Of a stretch of 64,000 nt of DNA, positions 1 to 8,499 are shown piece by piece (the stretch's first letter is position 1; each line of letters starts with the position of its first letter). This DNA is from Arthrobacter_H sp030452125. Lineage in GTDB: Bacteria; Actinomycetota; Actinomycetes; Actinomycetales; Micrococcaceae. The position numbers were made by a program, and so were the translations under genes. The stretch lies in assembly GCA_052379645.1 (NCBI GenBank), contig JBQSYU010000010.1, one strand, 5' to 3'. The notes beneath the pieces are model-generated. The model worked only from the letters and a program-made list of their open reading frames with translations, ran no database searches and had not been told where the DNA came from.

Positions 1-750
1 GACAACGTGGTGCTGCACGACCTGAACTTCAGTGTCCAGAAAGGCGACAGGGTCACCCTCATCGGTCCCTCGGGTTCCGGCAAGACCACGATCCTGCGTC
101 TGGTCATGACGTTGGAGGAGCTCACCGGCGGATACATCTTCGTCGGTGGTGAGCCGCTGACGCACGAGGAACGCGGTGGCAAGCGGGTCCCCGTCAGCAA
201 GAGGAACCAGAAGCGCATCCGCCAACGGATCGGCATGGTCTTCCAGCAGTTCAACCTCTTCCCCAACATGACCGTGGTGGAGAACATCATCGAAGCCCCG
301 GTGCATGTGCTCGGACAGTCCAAGCGCGAGGCCACGCTGAAGGCCAAGGAGTTGTTGGAACGGGTCGGTCTCTCCGATAAGGCCGGCGCCCACCCGACGT
401 CGCTCTCCGGTGGACAGCAGCAGCGCGTGGCCATTGCCCGGGCCCTGGCCATGGACCCGGAGATCCTGCTGTTGGACGAAGTCACCAGTGCCCTGGACCC
501 GGAGATCGTCGGCGATGTGCTGGGCATCCTGCGCAATATCGCCGAAACCACCGATATCACCATGCTCATCGTCACCCACGAGATGCAGTTCGCCCGTGAT
601 GTCTCCAACCGGGTGCTGATGTTCGATGGTGGAAAGATCGTTGAAGAGGCCTCGCCTTCGGTCATGTTCAGCGATCCGAAGCACCAGCGCACGAAGGACT
701 TCCTGCACGCCGTGCTCGGCGACGGCGAAGACACCATCGGCACCCGCTAG
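1..750 (+). CDS. ehuA: Amino-acid/ectoine ABC transporter ATPase, EhuA-like (5' truncated by window edge)
   Basis: ATPase subunit that would energise import of ectoine/hydroxyectoine or a polar amino acid. The frame is open from base 1 and the first available start (GTG at 7) lies just before the Walker A, so about 20 N-terminal codons are outside the window. Counting from that GTG: Walker A GPSGSGKTT at residues 20-28, LSGGQQ signature at 133-138, Walker B ILLLDE at 153-158, followed by the H-loop VTHE. The wording of the core (MTLEELTGG, QQFNLFPNMT, EAPVHVLG) is closest in my recognition to EhuA of ectoine uptake systems rather than GlnQ in general. The ectoine hydrolase gene 13 kb downstream supports this. 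EhuBCD would have to lie upstream. The generic family is certain, the substrate is not. Confidence 0.75.
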   Translation, partial: DNVVLHDLNFSVQKGDRVTLIGPSGSGKTTILRLVMTLEELTGGYIFVGGEPLTHEERGGKRVPVSKRNQKRIRQRIGMVFQQFNLFPNMTVVENIIEAPVHVLGQSKREATLKAKELLERVGLSDKAGAHPTSLSGGQQQRVAIARALAMDPEILLLDEVTSALDPEIVGDVLGILRNIAETTDITMLIVTHEMQFARDVSNRVLMFDGGKIVEEASPSVMFSDPKHQRTKDFLHAVLGDGEDTIGTR

Positions 751-753
751 TCG

Positions 754-787
754 CGCGGGTGTTCCCGGGGGGATGGGAACACCCGCG
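754..787 (+). terminator. Hairpin after the ehuA-like gene
   Basis: Perfect 13-bp inverted repeat (CGCGGGTGTTCCC at 754-766, complement at 775-787) three bases after the stop codon at 750. No T-tract follows, as is common for GC-rich actinobacterial terminators. Confidence 0.55.
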
Positions 788-816
788 TCCATACCACCGC
801 CCACGCGGCAGCATTG

Positions 817-847
817 CGGCCGGGCCCCTCACGGGGCCCGGCCGTTC
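817..847 (+). terminator. Second hairpin between convergent genes
   Basis: Perfect 12-bp stem CGGCCGGGCCCC (817-828) with complement at 833-844 and a TCAC loop, followed by TTC. It sits just before the stop codon of the convergent ABC-2 permease, so it could end transcripts from either side. Confidence 0.6.
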
Positions 848-2065
848 TCATGCCAGCCGGCTCCCCCGCGCGAGCTTCTTCACCGGAGTACGCAGCCGGC
901 GACGGCCCGACTCCAGCAACCCCGCGGCCAGCACGACCTGGACTCCCAGACCCAGCGGCCAAAGCGGGGCGGTACCGGCCAGGTCGGTCTCATCAACCAC
1001 CGGCTGTTTCACCCCGTCGAGGCAAGGGTCCATCGCCGCGGCGCCGCGCTGTGATTGACGGACGATGGAACTGACGGCCTCCATCGGCCCTTCCCCGTAA
1101 TAATCGTCGGCTGCTGCCCGGGGCTTCACCGGGGCCGCGTCGGCGACCACCACGAAGGGGTTGGCCGCCAGCAGCCACGTGTTCCGTTCGGTGTGGTAGA
1201 CGGTGATCCGGGACAGTGACTTGCCACAGGTGAAGTCCTGTCCGTCGTAGTTCATCACCGCCTTCTCCTCGATCTCGGCGAAGTAGGCTTCCTGGTCCTC
1301 GATGACCTCCCCGTGGGCGTCCACCGCTTCGCCTTGGTCGTTGTACTGGACGTCATCCCAGGGGTCGTCGGGCCAGATCTGTTCGGAGGCCATGGCCGTT
1401 CCCTTGACCAGTTGGAAGCTCAACCCGTAGATGATCACCGTTCCCAGCCCCAGCAGGGCCACCACCAGATAGCTGGCGACGATCGCGAACAGCGGCCGTG
1501 CCGAGCGGGCGGAAATACCCACCCCGATCGCGCAGGCGATGCCCAGTTCCACCGCGGTCAGCAGCACCAGCACCGGAACGGCGGGAAGGTAGACGTCCCC
1601 ATAGGTCATCGCCCAGATGATCATCGGGACCGAGACCAGCAGGAAGGCCAGCGAGGAAACCCAGGCCGCCAGCCATTTTCCACAGAGGATCTGCCCCGGG
1701 GTGAGCAGGGTGTTCTGCAGGATGGCCAGGGTCCCGCCGGCGCGGTCGCCGGTGATCGTATTGGCCGACAGTGCCGGGGCCACCAGCAGACCGAAGAACA
1801 GCACGAACCCGATGACCAGCTCGAACATGACCTGCCCGAAACCCTCTTCGGATCCGGCGGTCCACGCGGCCAGCCCGGCGACCAGTGCCGTGACGACGAA
1901 CCAGACGGCCAGCATCACGTACCAGCCGCGTGAGCGCATCCGCTGCCGGCTTTCCAGTTGGAAGACGGTGCCGGCTCCCGCCCAGAAGCCCAGTGCGGAT
2001 CCACTGCGCCGTTCTCCGCCCCGGCCCTCGTCGTCGGGGCGGCGCGTGGTCGTCGAGGTACTCAT
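848..2065 (-). CDS. ABC-2 type transporter permease
   Basis: Membrane subunit of an ABC-2 exporter, 405 aa. After a charged N-terminus it shows about six hydrophobic segments: one near residue 50, a group at about 80-230 (including the run VLFFGLLVAPALSANTI typical of ABC-2 permeases), and a last one near the C-terminus. A hydrophilic extracytoplasmic loop of about 120 residues lies between the last two. The start codon overlaps the stop of the upstream ATPase gene by four bases (ATGA), so the two are one translationally coupled unit. Substrate unknown. Confidence 0.85.
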   Translation of the reverse strand: MSTSTTTRRPDDEGRGGERRSGSALGFWAGAGTVFQLESRQRMRSRGWYVMLAVWFVVTALVAGLAAWTAGSEEGFGQVMFELVIGFVLFFGLLVAPALSANTITGDRAGGTLAILQNTLLTPGQILCGKWLAAWVSSLAFLLVSVPMIIWAMTYGDVYLPAVPVLVLLTAVELGIACAIGVGISARSARPLFAIVASYLVVALLGLGTVIIYGLSFQLVKGTAMASEQIWPDDPWDDVQYNDQGEAVDAHGEVIEDQEAYFAEIEEKAVMNYDGQDFTCGKSLSRITVYHTERNTWLLAANPFVVVADAAPVKPRAAADDYYGEGPMEAVSSIVRQSQRGAAAMDPCLDGVKQPVVDETDLAGTAPLWPLGLGVQVVLAAGLLESGRRRLRTPVKKLARGSRLA

Positions 2066-3081
2066 GGCCGGGGCTCCTCTGCTGGTGTTGGACGGGTGGA
2101 AGGATCCGAGGAGGTGGTCACGGCGCGCAGATAGGACTCCTCCAGGATCCCCGCGGCGGGCGCGAAGGCCACTACGGCCACCCCGGCGGCGACGAGTTGG
2201 CGCAACAGGGCCGCGGCTTCCGCCTCCGACCCGAGGAGGACCACGGCCGCTGCCCGCCGGGTTCCTGCCGGAAGGGTGAATTCGATCCCGGCGTGCTCCA
2301 GGGCGTCGGTCAGCGCTTCGCGGTCCAGGGCTTCGATGGCATAGCGGCGCCCTCTGGTCCCCGCATCGTCGACGCGTTGTTCGCTGACGGTCCGGCCGGC
2401 CGCAACGAAGACCGCCCGGTCGGCCATCTCGTCGAGTTCGGCCAGCACATGGGAGCTCACCACCACGGTGCGTCCCCGCCCGGCCAGCTCACGCAGCAGG
2501 GTGCGCAGTTCGATCCTGGCTCCCGGGTCCAGCCCGGAGGCGGGTTCGTCCAGCAGCAGGACCTGTGGATCATTGACCAACGCCCTGGCCAGGGAAAGTT
2601 TCTGCTGTTGTCCCCGGGAGAGGACGCGGGCCGGTCGGGAGGCGAATTCGTCAAGCTTCACCAGCTTCAACAACTCATGGGCCCGGGCGGCGGCATCGGC
2701 CTTGGACGCTCCGTAGAGCCGGCCCATCATCGCCAGGATCTCGTGGACGGTCAGCTCCTCCCAGACACCCAGGGTGTCCGGCATCCAGCCGAGCCGGGCC
2801 CTGGCCGCCCGCGGATCATCGACCGGATTGATGCCGCAGATGCTGATGCTCCCGGAATCGGGGGCCAGCAGCGAGGAAAGCATGAGCAGCAAAGTGGTCT
2901 TGCCCGAACCGTTGGGGCCGATCAATGCGGTGACTTCCCCGGGCCGCGCCGTGAAATCCATGGCCTCGACCGCGCGGATGGTTCCGAAGGAGCGGGCCAA
3001 GCCGATGGCAACCACCCCCGTTCCGGCCTCCGGTGTCCGTGCCGGAGCACCGCCGTCGTACTGGGTTTCCTGGATGCCCAT
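2062..3081 (-). CDS. ABC transporter ATP-binding protein, ABC-2 exporter partner
   Basis: ATPase of the exporter pair, 339 aa. Walker A GPNGSGKTT lies at about residues 55-63. The signature is LSRGQQ, an R replacing G of the usual LSGGQ. Walker B is VLLLDEPASGLDPG, and a C-terminal regulatory-type domain of about 100 residues follows. I chose ATG 3081 because AGGAGG lies just upstream (3086-3091). An in-frame GTG at 3168 has no visible ribosome binding site. The first gene of a two-gene operon with the permease; divergent from aspartokinase. Confidence 0.85.
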   Translation of the reverse strand: MGIQETQYDGGAPARTPEAGTGVVAIGLARSFGTIRAVEAMDFTARPGEVTALIGPNGSGKTTLLLMLSSLLAPDSGSISICGINPVDDPRAARARLGWMPDTLGVWEELTVHEILAMMGRLYGASKADAAARAHELLKLVKLDEFASRPARVLSRGQQQKLSLARALVNDPQVLLLDEPASGLDPGARIELRTLLRELAGRGRTVVVSSHVLAELDEMADRAVFVAAGRTVSEQRVDDAGTRGRRYAIEALDREALTDALEHAGIEFTLPAGTRRAAAVVLLGSEAEAAALLRQLVAAGVAVVAFAPAAGILEESYLRAVTTSSDPSTRPTPAEEPRP

Positions 3082-3317
3082 CACCCCTCCTGACAGACTG
3101 CGCCACGGTGGCTTCTGCCCCGTGATCGTGCCGATCATCCTACGTTGGTTCGTGGCAGGGGCAGTCACCCCACGGGATGATCCCGGGGCGAATCATGACG
3201 GTTCACAGTCACTCGAACACGGCACCACGCCGCAGCCTCGTTACACTGGTTAAGAATGTGCCCGGCCGGCTCGGCGGCCGGCCGTCTTGTCCCCAACACC
3301 GTGGAGTGTGCAAACGC

Positions 3318-4604
3318 ATGAGCCTGATTGTCCAAAAGTTCGGCGGTTCGTCGGTCGCTGATGCCGAAGGCATCAAACGCGTCGCGGCCCGGATCCTCGC
3401 CACCAAGGAGGCCGGGAACGACGTCGTCGCCGTGGTTTCGGCCATGGGTGACACCACCGATGAGCTGCTTGATCTGTCCAATCAGCTCACCGATTCACCC
3501 CCCGCCCGCGAAATGGACATGCTCTTGTCCGCCGGTGAGCGCATCTCCATGGCCCTGCTGGCCATGGCGATCAACTCCTCCGGCAGCCAGGCGGTGTCCT
3601 TCACCGGCAGCCAGGCCGGCATGATCACCGATGCGGTGCACGGCAAGGCCCGCATCATCGATGTCTCCCCGCATCGCGTGCGCCAGGCCATCGACCGCGG
3701 CTACATCTCCATCGTGGCCGGGTTCCAGGGCATGAGCCGCGAATCCAACAACATCACCACGATGGGCCGCGGCGGCTCCGACACCACCGCGGTGGCCCTG
3801 GCCGCCGCCCTCGGTGCCGATTCCTGTGAGATCTACACGGATGTCGACGGGATCTACACCTCGGATCCGCGGATCGTGCATGCCGCCCAGAAGATCGATG
3901 TGATCTCCAGCGAGGAGATGTTGGAGATGGCGGCCAACGGAGCCAAGATCCTGCATCTGCGCTGCGTCGAGTACGCCCGCCGTTTCGGGGTGCCACTGCA
4001 CGTGCGCTCATCCTTCAATGACCATGAGGGAACCTGGGTGCTGCCCAGCCCCGAAGACAACATCAAGCTCCAAGAGGGAGACACCATGGAACAGCCCATC
4101 ATCTCCGGCGTGGCCCACGACCGTTCAGAAGCCAAGATCACTGTGGTCGGCGTCCCCGACGTCCCCGGCTCCGCTGCTGAGATCTTCGGCGTGATCGCCG
4201 GCGCCAACGTCAACATCGACATGATCGTGCAGAACATCTCCAAGGCCGAAACCGGCAAGACGGATATCTCCTTCACCCTGCCCAGCGCCGAGGGCGCCGA
4301 AGCCATGGCCGCTCTGGAAGCGGCCCGAGCCGATATCGGCTTCGAGGAGATCTCCTATAACGACCAGGTCGGCAAGCTCTCGCTGATCGGTGCCGGCATG
4401 CGGTCGAACCCCGGCGTCTCCTACCGCTTCTTCGAGGCCCTGCACCAGGCCGGAGTGAACGTGGACATGATCTCCACCTCGGAGATCCGTATTTCCGTGG
4501 TCACCGACGCCGAGCTGCTCGATACCGCGGTGCGCGCCGTCCACGGAGCCTTCGAACTCGATGGTGAGACCGAGGCAACGGTCCACGGCGGTTCCGGCCG
4601 CTAA
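3318..4604 (+). CDS. lysC: Aspartokinase
   Basis: Phosphorylates L-aspartate, the entry to lysine, methionine and threonine synthesis (and to ectoine synthesis where present). 428 aa, normal for the monofunctional actinobacterial enzyme. It begins with the kinase motif VQKFGGSSV, has GRGGSDTTAVALAAAL in the catalytic domain, and ends with two ACT domains (about residues 265-428). ATG 3318 was chosen because the kinase motif starts directly there; the longer frame from 3177 is not conserved in character. The usual partner asd does not follow; a deaminase gene does. Confidence 0.95.
   Translation: MSLIVQKFGGSSVADAEGIKRVAARILATKEAGNDVVAVVSAMGDTTDELLDLSNQLTDSPPAREMDMLLSAGERISMALLAMAINSSGSQAVSFTGSQAGMITDAVHGKARIIDVSPHRVRQAIDRGYISIVAGFQGMSRESNNITTMGRGGSDTTAVALAAALGADSCEIYTDVDGIYTSDPRIVHAAQKIDVISSEEMLEMAANGAKILHLRCVEYARRFGVPLHVRSSFNDHEGTWVLPSPEDNIKLQEGDTMEQPIISGVAHDRSEAKITVVGVPDVPGSAAEIFGVIAGANVNIDMIVQNISKAETGKTDISFTLPSAEGAEAMAALEAARADIGFEEISYNDQVGKLSLIGAGMRSNPGVSYRFFEALHQAGVNVDMISTSEIRISVVTDAELLDTAVRAVHGAFELDGETEATVHGGSGR
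4086..4604 (+). CDS. Probable internal start: aspartokinase beta subunit
   Basis: Inside lysC, in frame, ATG 4086 (codon 257) is preceded at 5-nt spacing by a strong Shine-Dalgarno GAGGGAG (4074-4080). The product (172 aa) is exactly the two-ACT-domain regulatory region. Nested translation of an alpha2beta2 aspartokinase from one gene is established in Bacillus and Corynebacterium; here it is inferred from the site and its position. Confidence 0.55.
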   Translation: MEQPIISGVAHDRSEAKITVVGVPDVPGSAAEIFGVIAGANVNIDMIVQNISKAETGKTDISFTLPSAEGAEAMAALEAARADIGFEEISYNDQVGKLSLIGAGMRSNPGVSYRFFEALHQAGVNVDMISTSEIRISVVTDAELLDTAVRAVHGAFELDGETEATVHGGSGR

Positions 4605-4622
4605 AGCCTCCCGCAGGTCACG

Positions 4623-4661
4623 GGCCCGGCCTCCCCCCCTCACGAGGGAGGCCGGGCCTTT
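4623..4661 (+). terminator. Rho-independent terminator of lysC
   Basis: Perfect 13-bp stem GGCCCGGCCTCCC (4623-4635) with its complement at 4646-4658, followed by TTT. It separates lysC from the deaminase gene. Confidence 0.8.
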
Positions 4662-4678
4662 CCTGTTAGGTTGGCGGC

Positions 4679-5215
4679 ATGGACGCGAATACTTCTGCTG
4701 GCAACCACCGCGGCACCGGAACCAATGACCCCGGGCTGGATGAGACCGCCCGTGGCCATCTGCGCCGCTGCGTGGAGCTGGCCCGTGAGGCGCTGGACGA
4801 CGGCGACCACCCCTTCGGCTCGGTCCTGGTCGACGCGGCAGGCACCGTCCGTTTCGAGGACCGCAACCGGGTGAAGGACGGCGACGACACCCGCCACCCC
4901 GAGATCGCCATCGCCCGGTGGGCAGCAAATCACCTCAGCCCGGCCGAACGCCGTGAGGCGGTGGTCTACACCTCGGGCGAACACTGCGCGATGTGCAGCG
5001 CAGCCCACGCCTGGGTGGGGTTGGGGACCATCGTGATGGCCTCCAGCTCCGAACAACTCACCGCCTGGCACCGCGAATGGGGCATTCCCGCCGGCCCGGT
5101 GGCACCGTTGCCGATCAACACCGTCGCCCCGGGCGTTGAAGTGATCGGCCCGGTCCCTGAATTCACCGCGGAGATCCGCTCCCTGCAGGCGCGGCTGGTT
5201 GGTATCGCCGAGTAA
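4679..5215 (+). CDS. Nucleoside/nucleobase deaminase family protein
   Basis: Zinc-dependent deaminase of the cytidine/deoxycytidylate deaminase-like fold, 178 aa. The zinc site is visible as HPE (RHPEIAIA, catalytic Glu) and EHCAMC, where the usual PCxxC has His instead of Pro. The N-terminal part LRRCVELAREALDDGDHPFGSVLVD is typical of guanine/adenosine/cytosine-type deaminases. ATG 4679 follows the lysC terminator closely, so a promoter must lie between 4660 and 4679 or the mRNA is nearly leaderless. Substrate cannot be decided from sequence. Confidence 0.8.
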   Translation: MDANTSAGNHRGTGTNDPGLDETARGHLRRCVELAREALDDGDHPFGSVLVDAAGTVRFEDRNRVKDGDDTRHPEIAIARWAANHLSPAERREAVVYTSGEHCAMCSAAHAWVGLGTIVMASSSEQLTAWHREWGIPAGPVAPLPINTVAPGVEVIGPVPEFTAEIRSLQARLVGIAE

Positions 5216-5293
5216 CGATTCCCCCGGTCCTCCGCTACGGCCGCCCACACACCAAGAGATCGGCACCATCACCGGAAGACTCGAGTTCGAGCC

Positions 5294-6150
5294 AGGAACA
5301 TCGCCCTGGGAACCGCACTGGCCCTGACCATGACCGGGTGCGTCGGCGGCTCGGCGAAACAGGATTTGGCATCCACTGAGGTCGACAACCTCGGGTAATC
5401 CACGTTCGTGGTCTCTCTCAGCCGATAGAGCACGGATCTTGGAGGAACCCACGGCGTGGACCTGGGGCACCTCTTCTGGAACGGCCCAGTGCGACGAAAT
5501 CGTCTATGGGGCCAGCCGCGCCACCGCCCCCTGTTCACCCACCGGGGACCCTGAAACCGAGCCCATGATCCTCGCGCAGTTACCGGGAACGAAGGACCAC
5601 ACCGAGCACGGAGCAGGTACCAGCAACATCGCCAACGAGAACGCAGTGGCCGCTGATGCACCCTGCGTGGACGGCGACGTCTACTTCATCTCCAACGTCG
5701 GTTCAGCTGCCCTGGGGGGAACCGAAACCGGTGCTATCCAGTGGGGATGCGAAGACCGGAGAGTATCAGCAGACACTCCTGGAGAACGCCCTACTCTCCA
5801 CCGACCTGGAAACCGGAGAAACGACGCGCCGTTTCGACGTAGAGGGGAAAAGCACTGACTCGGCCTCGTCCACGGTGGTGTTCACCCCCACGGAAGTCGT
5901 CCAACTGGTGGATAACAACGATGGCTCCGAATTCCGCATCATCGGCTACGACCGGGACACTGGACAAGAGAAGTCCAGGACCGTCCTGACAGGCCTGGCC
6001 GACGAGCTGCCCCGCGACCTCATCCCCCACGGCTTCGCAGTGCGCCGCGAGCCGAGCTCCTTCCCCGGCCCCGCTCGCGGACTAGCCGGAACTCTTCTTG
6101 GCCCAGTGGGCGCTGCTATGGGTCACAGGATCGCTCCTGGCTGCCGTTAG
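5294..6150 (+). pseudogene. Decayed lipoprotein gene with beta-propeller-like segments
   Basis: No intact gene fits 5216-6146. At 5294-5398 a frame encodes a lipoprotein signal (RNIALGTALALTMTGC, lipobox with Cys) and stops at 5396. Farther on, 5439 onward (second frame) reads DVYFISNVGSAALGGTETGAIQW. After an apparent frameshift near 5740 a third frame continues with DAKTGEYQQTLLENALL, DLETGETTRRFDVEG and GYDRDTGQEKSRTVL, up to the stop at 6150. Such repeats resemble PQQ-type beta-propeller lipoproteins. The pieces occur in the right order in three frames, so I read one broken gene. The start is not identifiable. A sequencing error would not explain both the early stop and the later shift. 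Confidence 0.6.
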
Positions 6151-7145
6151 GACGACGCCGGCGCGGTGGATACGTAGCCCCGGTCCTTATCTACCACGTT
6201 CGCCAAGTCCCTGCCGGCGATAAAGGCATCGAGGTTGGCCAGGAACTGGTCCGCCAGTTCATCGCGCCATCCGTGCACGTCCCCACTCATATGAGCCGAG
6301 ATGTGCACGTGGTCCATGTCCCAGAACGGGTGGTCCACCGGCATCGGCTCCACGGCGACGACGTCCAGGGACGCGGCGGCGATTTCCCCGGCCCGGAGTG
6401 CCTCGATCAGTGCCGGTTCGTCCACCAAAGCCCCGCGTCCGATGTTCACCAGATGGGCGCCGGGTTTCATCGCGGCCAACACCTCGGCGTTGACGATACC
6501 CCGGGTGGCCTCGGTCAGCGGTGCGGCCATGACCAGATGATCGGCCTCCCCCACCCGGTCCGCCAGCTGGTCGCTGGTGTACACGGTGCCGAAGTCGGGG
6601 TCGTTGTCCCGTGGTCTGCGTCCGGCCCCTTCGACCTGTAGTCCCACGGCCCGCAGCAACCGCGCGGTGGCCCGCCCGATGCCCCCGGTGCCCACCACAA
6701 TGGCCCGGGACCCTGCGGTGCGGGTGAGTTCACGGTGTTTCCAGGTCCGTTCGCGCTGCAGGGCCTTGCTGCGGTGCAACTGCTTATCGTGGGCGAGCAC
6801 TGACGCCAGCACGAACTCGGCGATTGGCTGGGAGAACGTCCCGTGGGCGTTGGTCAGCGTCACCGGGGCCTTCCGCAGCCCGTCGAAGAGCATGGCGTCC
6901 ACGCCCGCTGCGGCGACATGCACCCAGTCCACCGTGCCGGCGGCATGCCAGGCGTCGCTGAGGGCGGAGGAGAAGAAGTCCCAGAGCAGGACGGCATCGG
7001 CGCCTTCGAGCGCCGCTGCCAGGCCATCGGCGTCGGTGACGACGACGTCGGCGCGCTCCCGGATCTCTGCCAGATTATGGGGTTCGGGAACGCCGGCGGC
7101 AGTGAGCAGTGCCAGGCGGGGACGGGGGGAATCATCGTGTTTCAC
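6147..7145 (-). CDS. D-2-hydroxyacid dehydrogenase (NAD-dependent)
   Basis: Oxidises a D-2-hydroxyacid or reduces a 2-oxoacid with NAD(P)H; 332 aa. Visible features are the Rossmann motif GTGGIG, the catalytic Arg in NIGRGALVDE, the Glu in VAVEPMP and the His in HISAHMSGD. Residues before GTG 7145 do not look protein-like and overlap the divergent promoter, so I prefer this start. There is no well-spaced SD, but a -35/-10 pair (TTGTCA, TAGCGT, 17-bp spacer) would place the transcription start at about the GTG, suggesting a leaderless mRNA. Divergent from the aminotransferase operon and sharing its operator, so probably part of the same catabolic regulon. Substrate unknown. Confidence 0.8.
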   Translation of the reverse strand: MKHDDSPRPRLALLTAAGVPEPHNLAEIRERADVVVTDADGLAAALEGADAVLLWDFFSSALSDAWHAAGTVDWVHVAAAGVDAMLFDGLRKAPVTLTNAHGTFSQPIAEFVLASVLAHDKQLHRSKALQRERTWKHRELTRTAGSRAIVVGTGGIGRATARLLRAVGLQVEGAGRRPRDNDPDFGTVYTSDQLADRVGEADHLVMAAPLTEATRGIVNAEVLAAMKPGAHLVNIGRGALVDEPALIEALRAGEIAAASLDVVAVEPMPVDHPFWDMDHVHISAHMSGDVHGWRDELADQFLANLDAFIAGRDLANVVDKDRGYVSTAPASS

Positions 7146-7168
7146 GTCACCTACGCTACCGGCCCGAA

Positions 7169-7184
7169 AGATTGTTGACAATCT
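7169..7184. promoter_or_regulatory. Operator A, candidate GntR/FCD site in divergent promoter
   Basis: AGATTGT-TG-ACAATCT, a perfect 7-bp inverted repeat with a 2-bp spacer, followed by CTAC. It overlaps a plus-strand -35 (TTGACA, 7175-7180; possible -10 CACGAT at 7199-7204) and a minus-strand -35 (TTGTCA). The same core ATTGTnnACAATCTAC occurs at 14188-14203 before the ectoine hydrolase gene. The architecture is typical of FCD-family GntR operators. Confidence 0.7.
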
Positions 7185-7210
7185 ACCGAGGGGGCCTCCA
7201 CGATGAGCAT

Positions 7211-8482
7211 ATGACCTCACTGAGCCCCCTGTTGAAGCAAGCGACCCCCGTAGTGGTCGACCACGCCCTCGGTTCCTGGATCTACGGCACGGACGGGAAC
7301 GAGTACCTGGATTTCACCACCGGCATCGGGGTGGCCAGCACCGGCCACTGCCACCCGCGCGTGGTGGCCGCCGCCCAGGAACAGTGCGGCAAGATCATCC
7401 ACGCCCAGAACACCACGGTCATGCATCAGCCATTATTGGAACTGACCGAAAAACTCGGCGAAAAGCTGCCGACCGGACTGGACTCGGTGTTCTACGCGAA
7501 CTCCGGTGCCGAAGCGGTCGAGGCCTCGCTCCGCCTGGCCCGCATGGCCACCGCTCGGCCGAACATCGTCTCCTTCCAGGGCGGCTTCCACGGACGCACC
7601 GTGGCCGCGGCCTCGCTGACGAGCGCCGGCACCCGGTTCTCCGCGGGCTTCGCCCCGCTGATGGCGGGGGTCCACATGGCCCCCTTCCCGTATGCCTACC
7701 GCTACGGTTGGGATGTGGACACCGCCGTCGACTTCGCCCTGCAGGAACTGGATTACCTGCTGGCCACCCGTACCGCGCCCAACGACACCGCGGCCTTCAT
7801 CATCGAACCGGCGCTGGGCGACGGCGGCTATCTGCCCACCCCGCCGCGCTTCCTTGAGGGTCTGCGCGCCCGGGCCGACCAGCACGGCATCCTGCTGATC
7901 ATCGACGAGGTGCAGGCCGGCGTCGGACGCACCGGAAAGTTCTGGGGCCACCAGCACTCCACCGCGACCCCTGACATCCTGATCACCGCCAAGGGCATCG
8001 CCTCGGGCTTCCCGATCTCCGCCATCGCCGCCTCCACCGAGCTGATGTCCAAGGGCTGGCCCGGTTCCCAGGGCGGAACCTACGGCGGCAACGCGGTCTC
8101 CGCCGCTGCCGGGGTCGCGACCCTGGCCGTGGTCGAGGACGAGTCGCTCGTGGAGAACTCCCGGATCCGCGGGGACCAGCTGCAGGCCGGATTGAAGGAT
8201 CTGCAGGCCCGGTTCCCGGCGATCGGCGACGTGCGCGGACTGGGTCTGATGCAGGGCATCGAATTCAGCACCGCCGACCGTGCCCCCGACGCGGCGACGG
8301 CGGCGGCCCTGCAGCAGGAGACCACCGCACACGGTCTGCTCACGCTGACTTGTGGCCCGCACGGAAACGTCGTGCGGCTGATCCCGGCCCTCGTCGCCAC
8401 CGCCGAGGAGATCACCCTCGGACTGGAACGCTTCGAGGCAGCACTTTCCGCCGTAACCGAACGCTCCCTAAGCCGGACGTAG
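7211..8482 (+). CDS. Class III aminotransferase, DoeD/Atf- or GabT-like
   Basis: PLP-dependent omega-aminotransferase, 423 aa. The PLP lysine is in ITAKGIASGFP, the PLP-ring Asp in IIDEVQAGVGRTG, and SGAEAVEASLRLAR and GGFHGRT mark the cofactor pocket. In an ectoine pathway it would convert L-2,4-diaminobutyrate to aspartate 4-semialdehyde (DoeD/Atf role); GABA transamination is the alternative. ATG 7211 matches the start of conserved sequence. The ATG at 7203 is out of frame and stops after three codons. A -10-like CACGAT ending at 7204 would make the mRNA leaderless. First gene of an operon with the two dehydrogenases that follow. Confidence 0.85.
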   Translation: MTSLSPLLKQATPVVVDHALGSWIYGTDGNEYLDFTTGIGVASTGHCHPRVVAAAQEQCGKIIHAQNTTVMHQPLLELTEKLGEKLPTGLDSVFYANSGAEAVEASLRLARMATARPNIVSFQGGFHGRTVAAASLTSAGTRFSAGFAPLMAGVHMAPFPYAYRYGWDVDTAVDFALQELDYLLATRTAPNDTAAFIIEPALGDGGYLPTPPRFLEGLRARADQHGILLIIDEVQAGVGRTGKFWGHQHSTATPDILITAKGIASGFPISAIAASTELMSKGWPGSQGGTYGGNAVSAAAGVATLAVVEDESLVENSRIRGDQLQAGLKDLQARFPAIGDVRGLGLMQGIEFSTADRAPDAATAAALQQETTAHGLLTLTCGPHGNVVRLIPALVATAEEITLGLERFEAALSAVTERSLSRT

Positions 8483-8499
8483 ACAGGAATCCACCCCCC

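Noticed and set aside
5269..5661. Minus-strand frame of 130 codons in the decayed gene region
   Set aside because: Arg/Trp/Pro-rich with no motif; the plus-strand fragments form a coherent broken lipoprotein instead.
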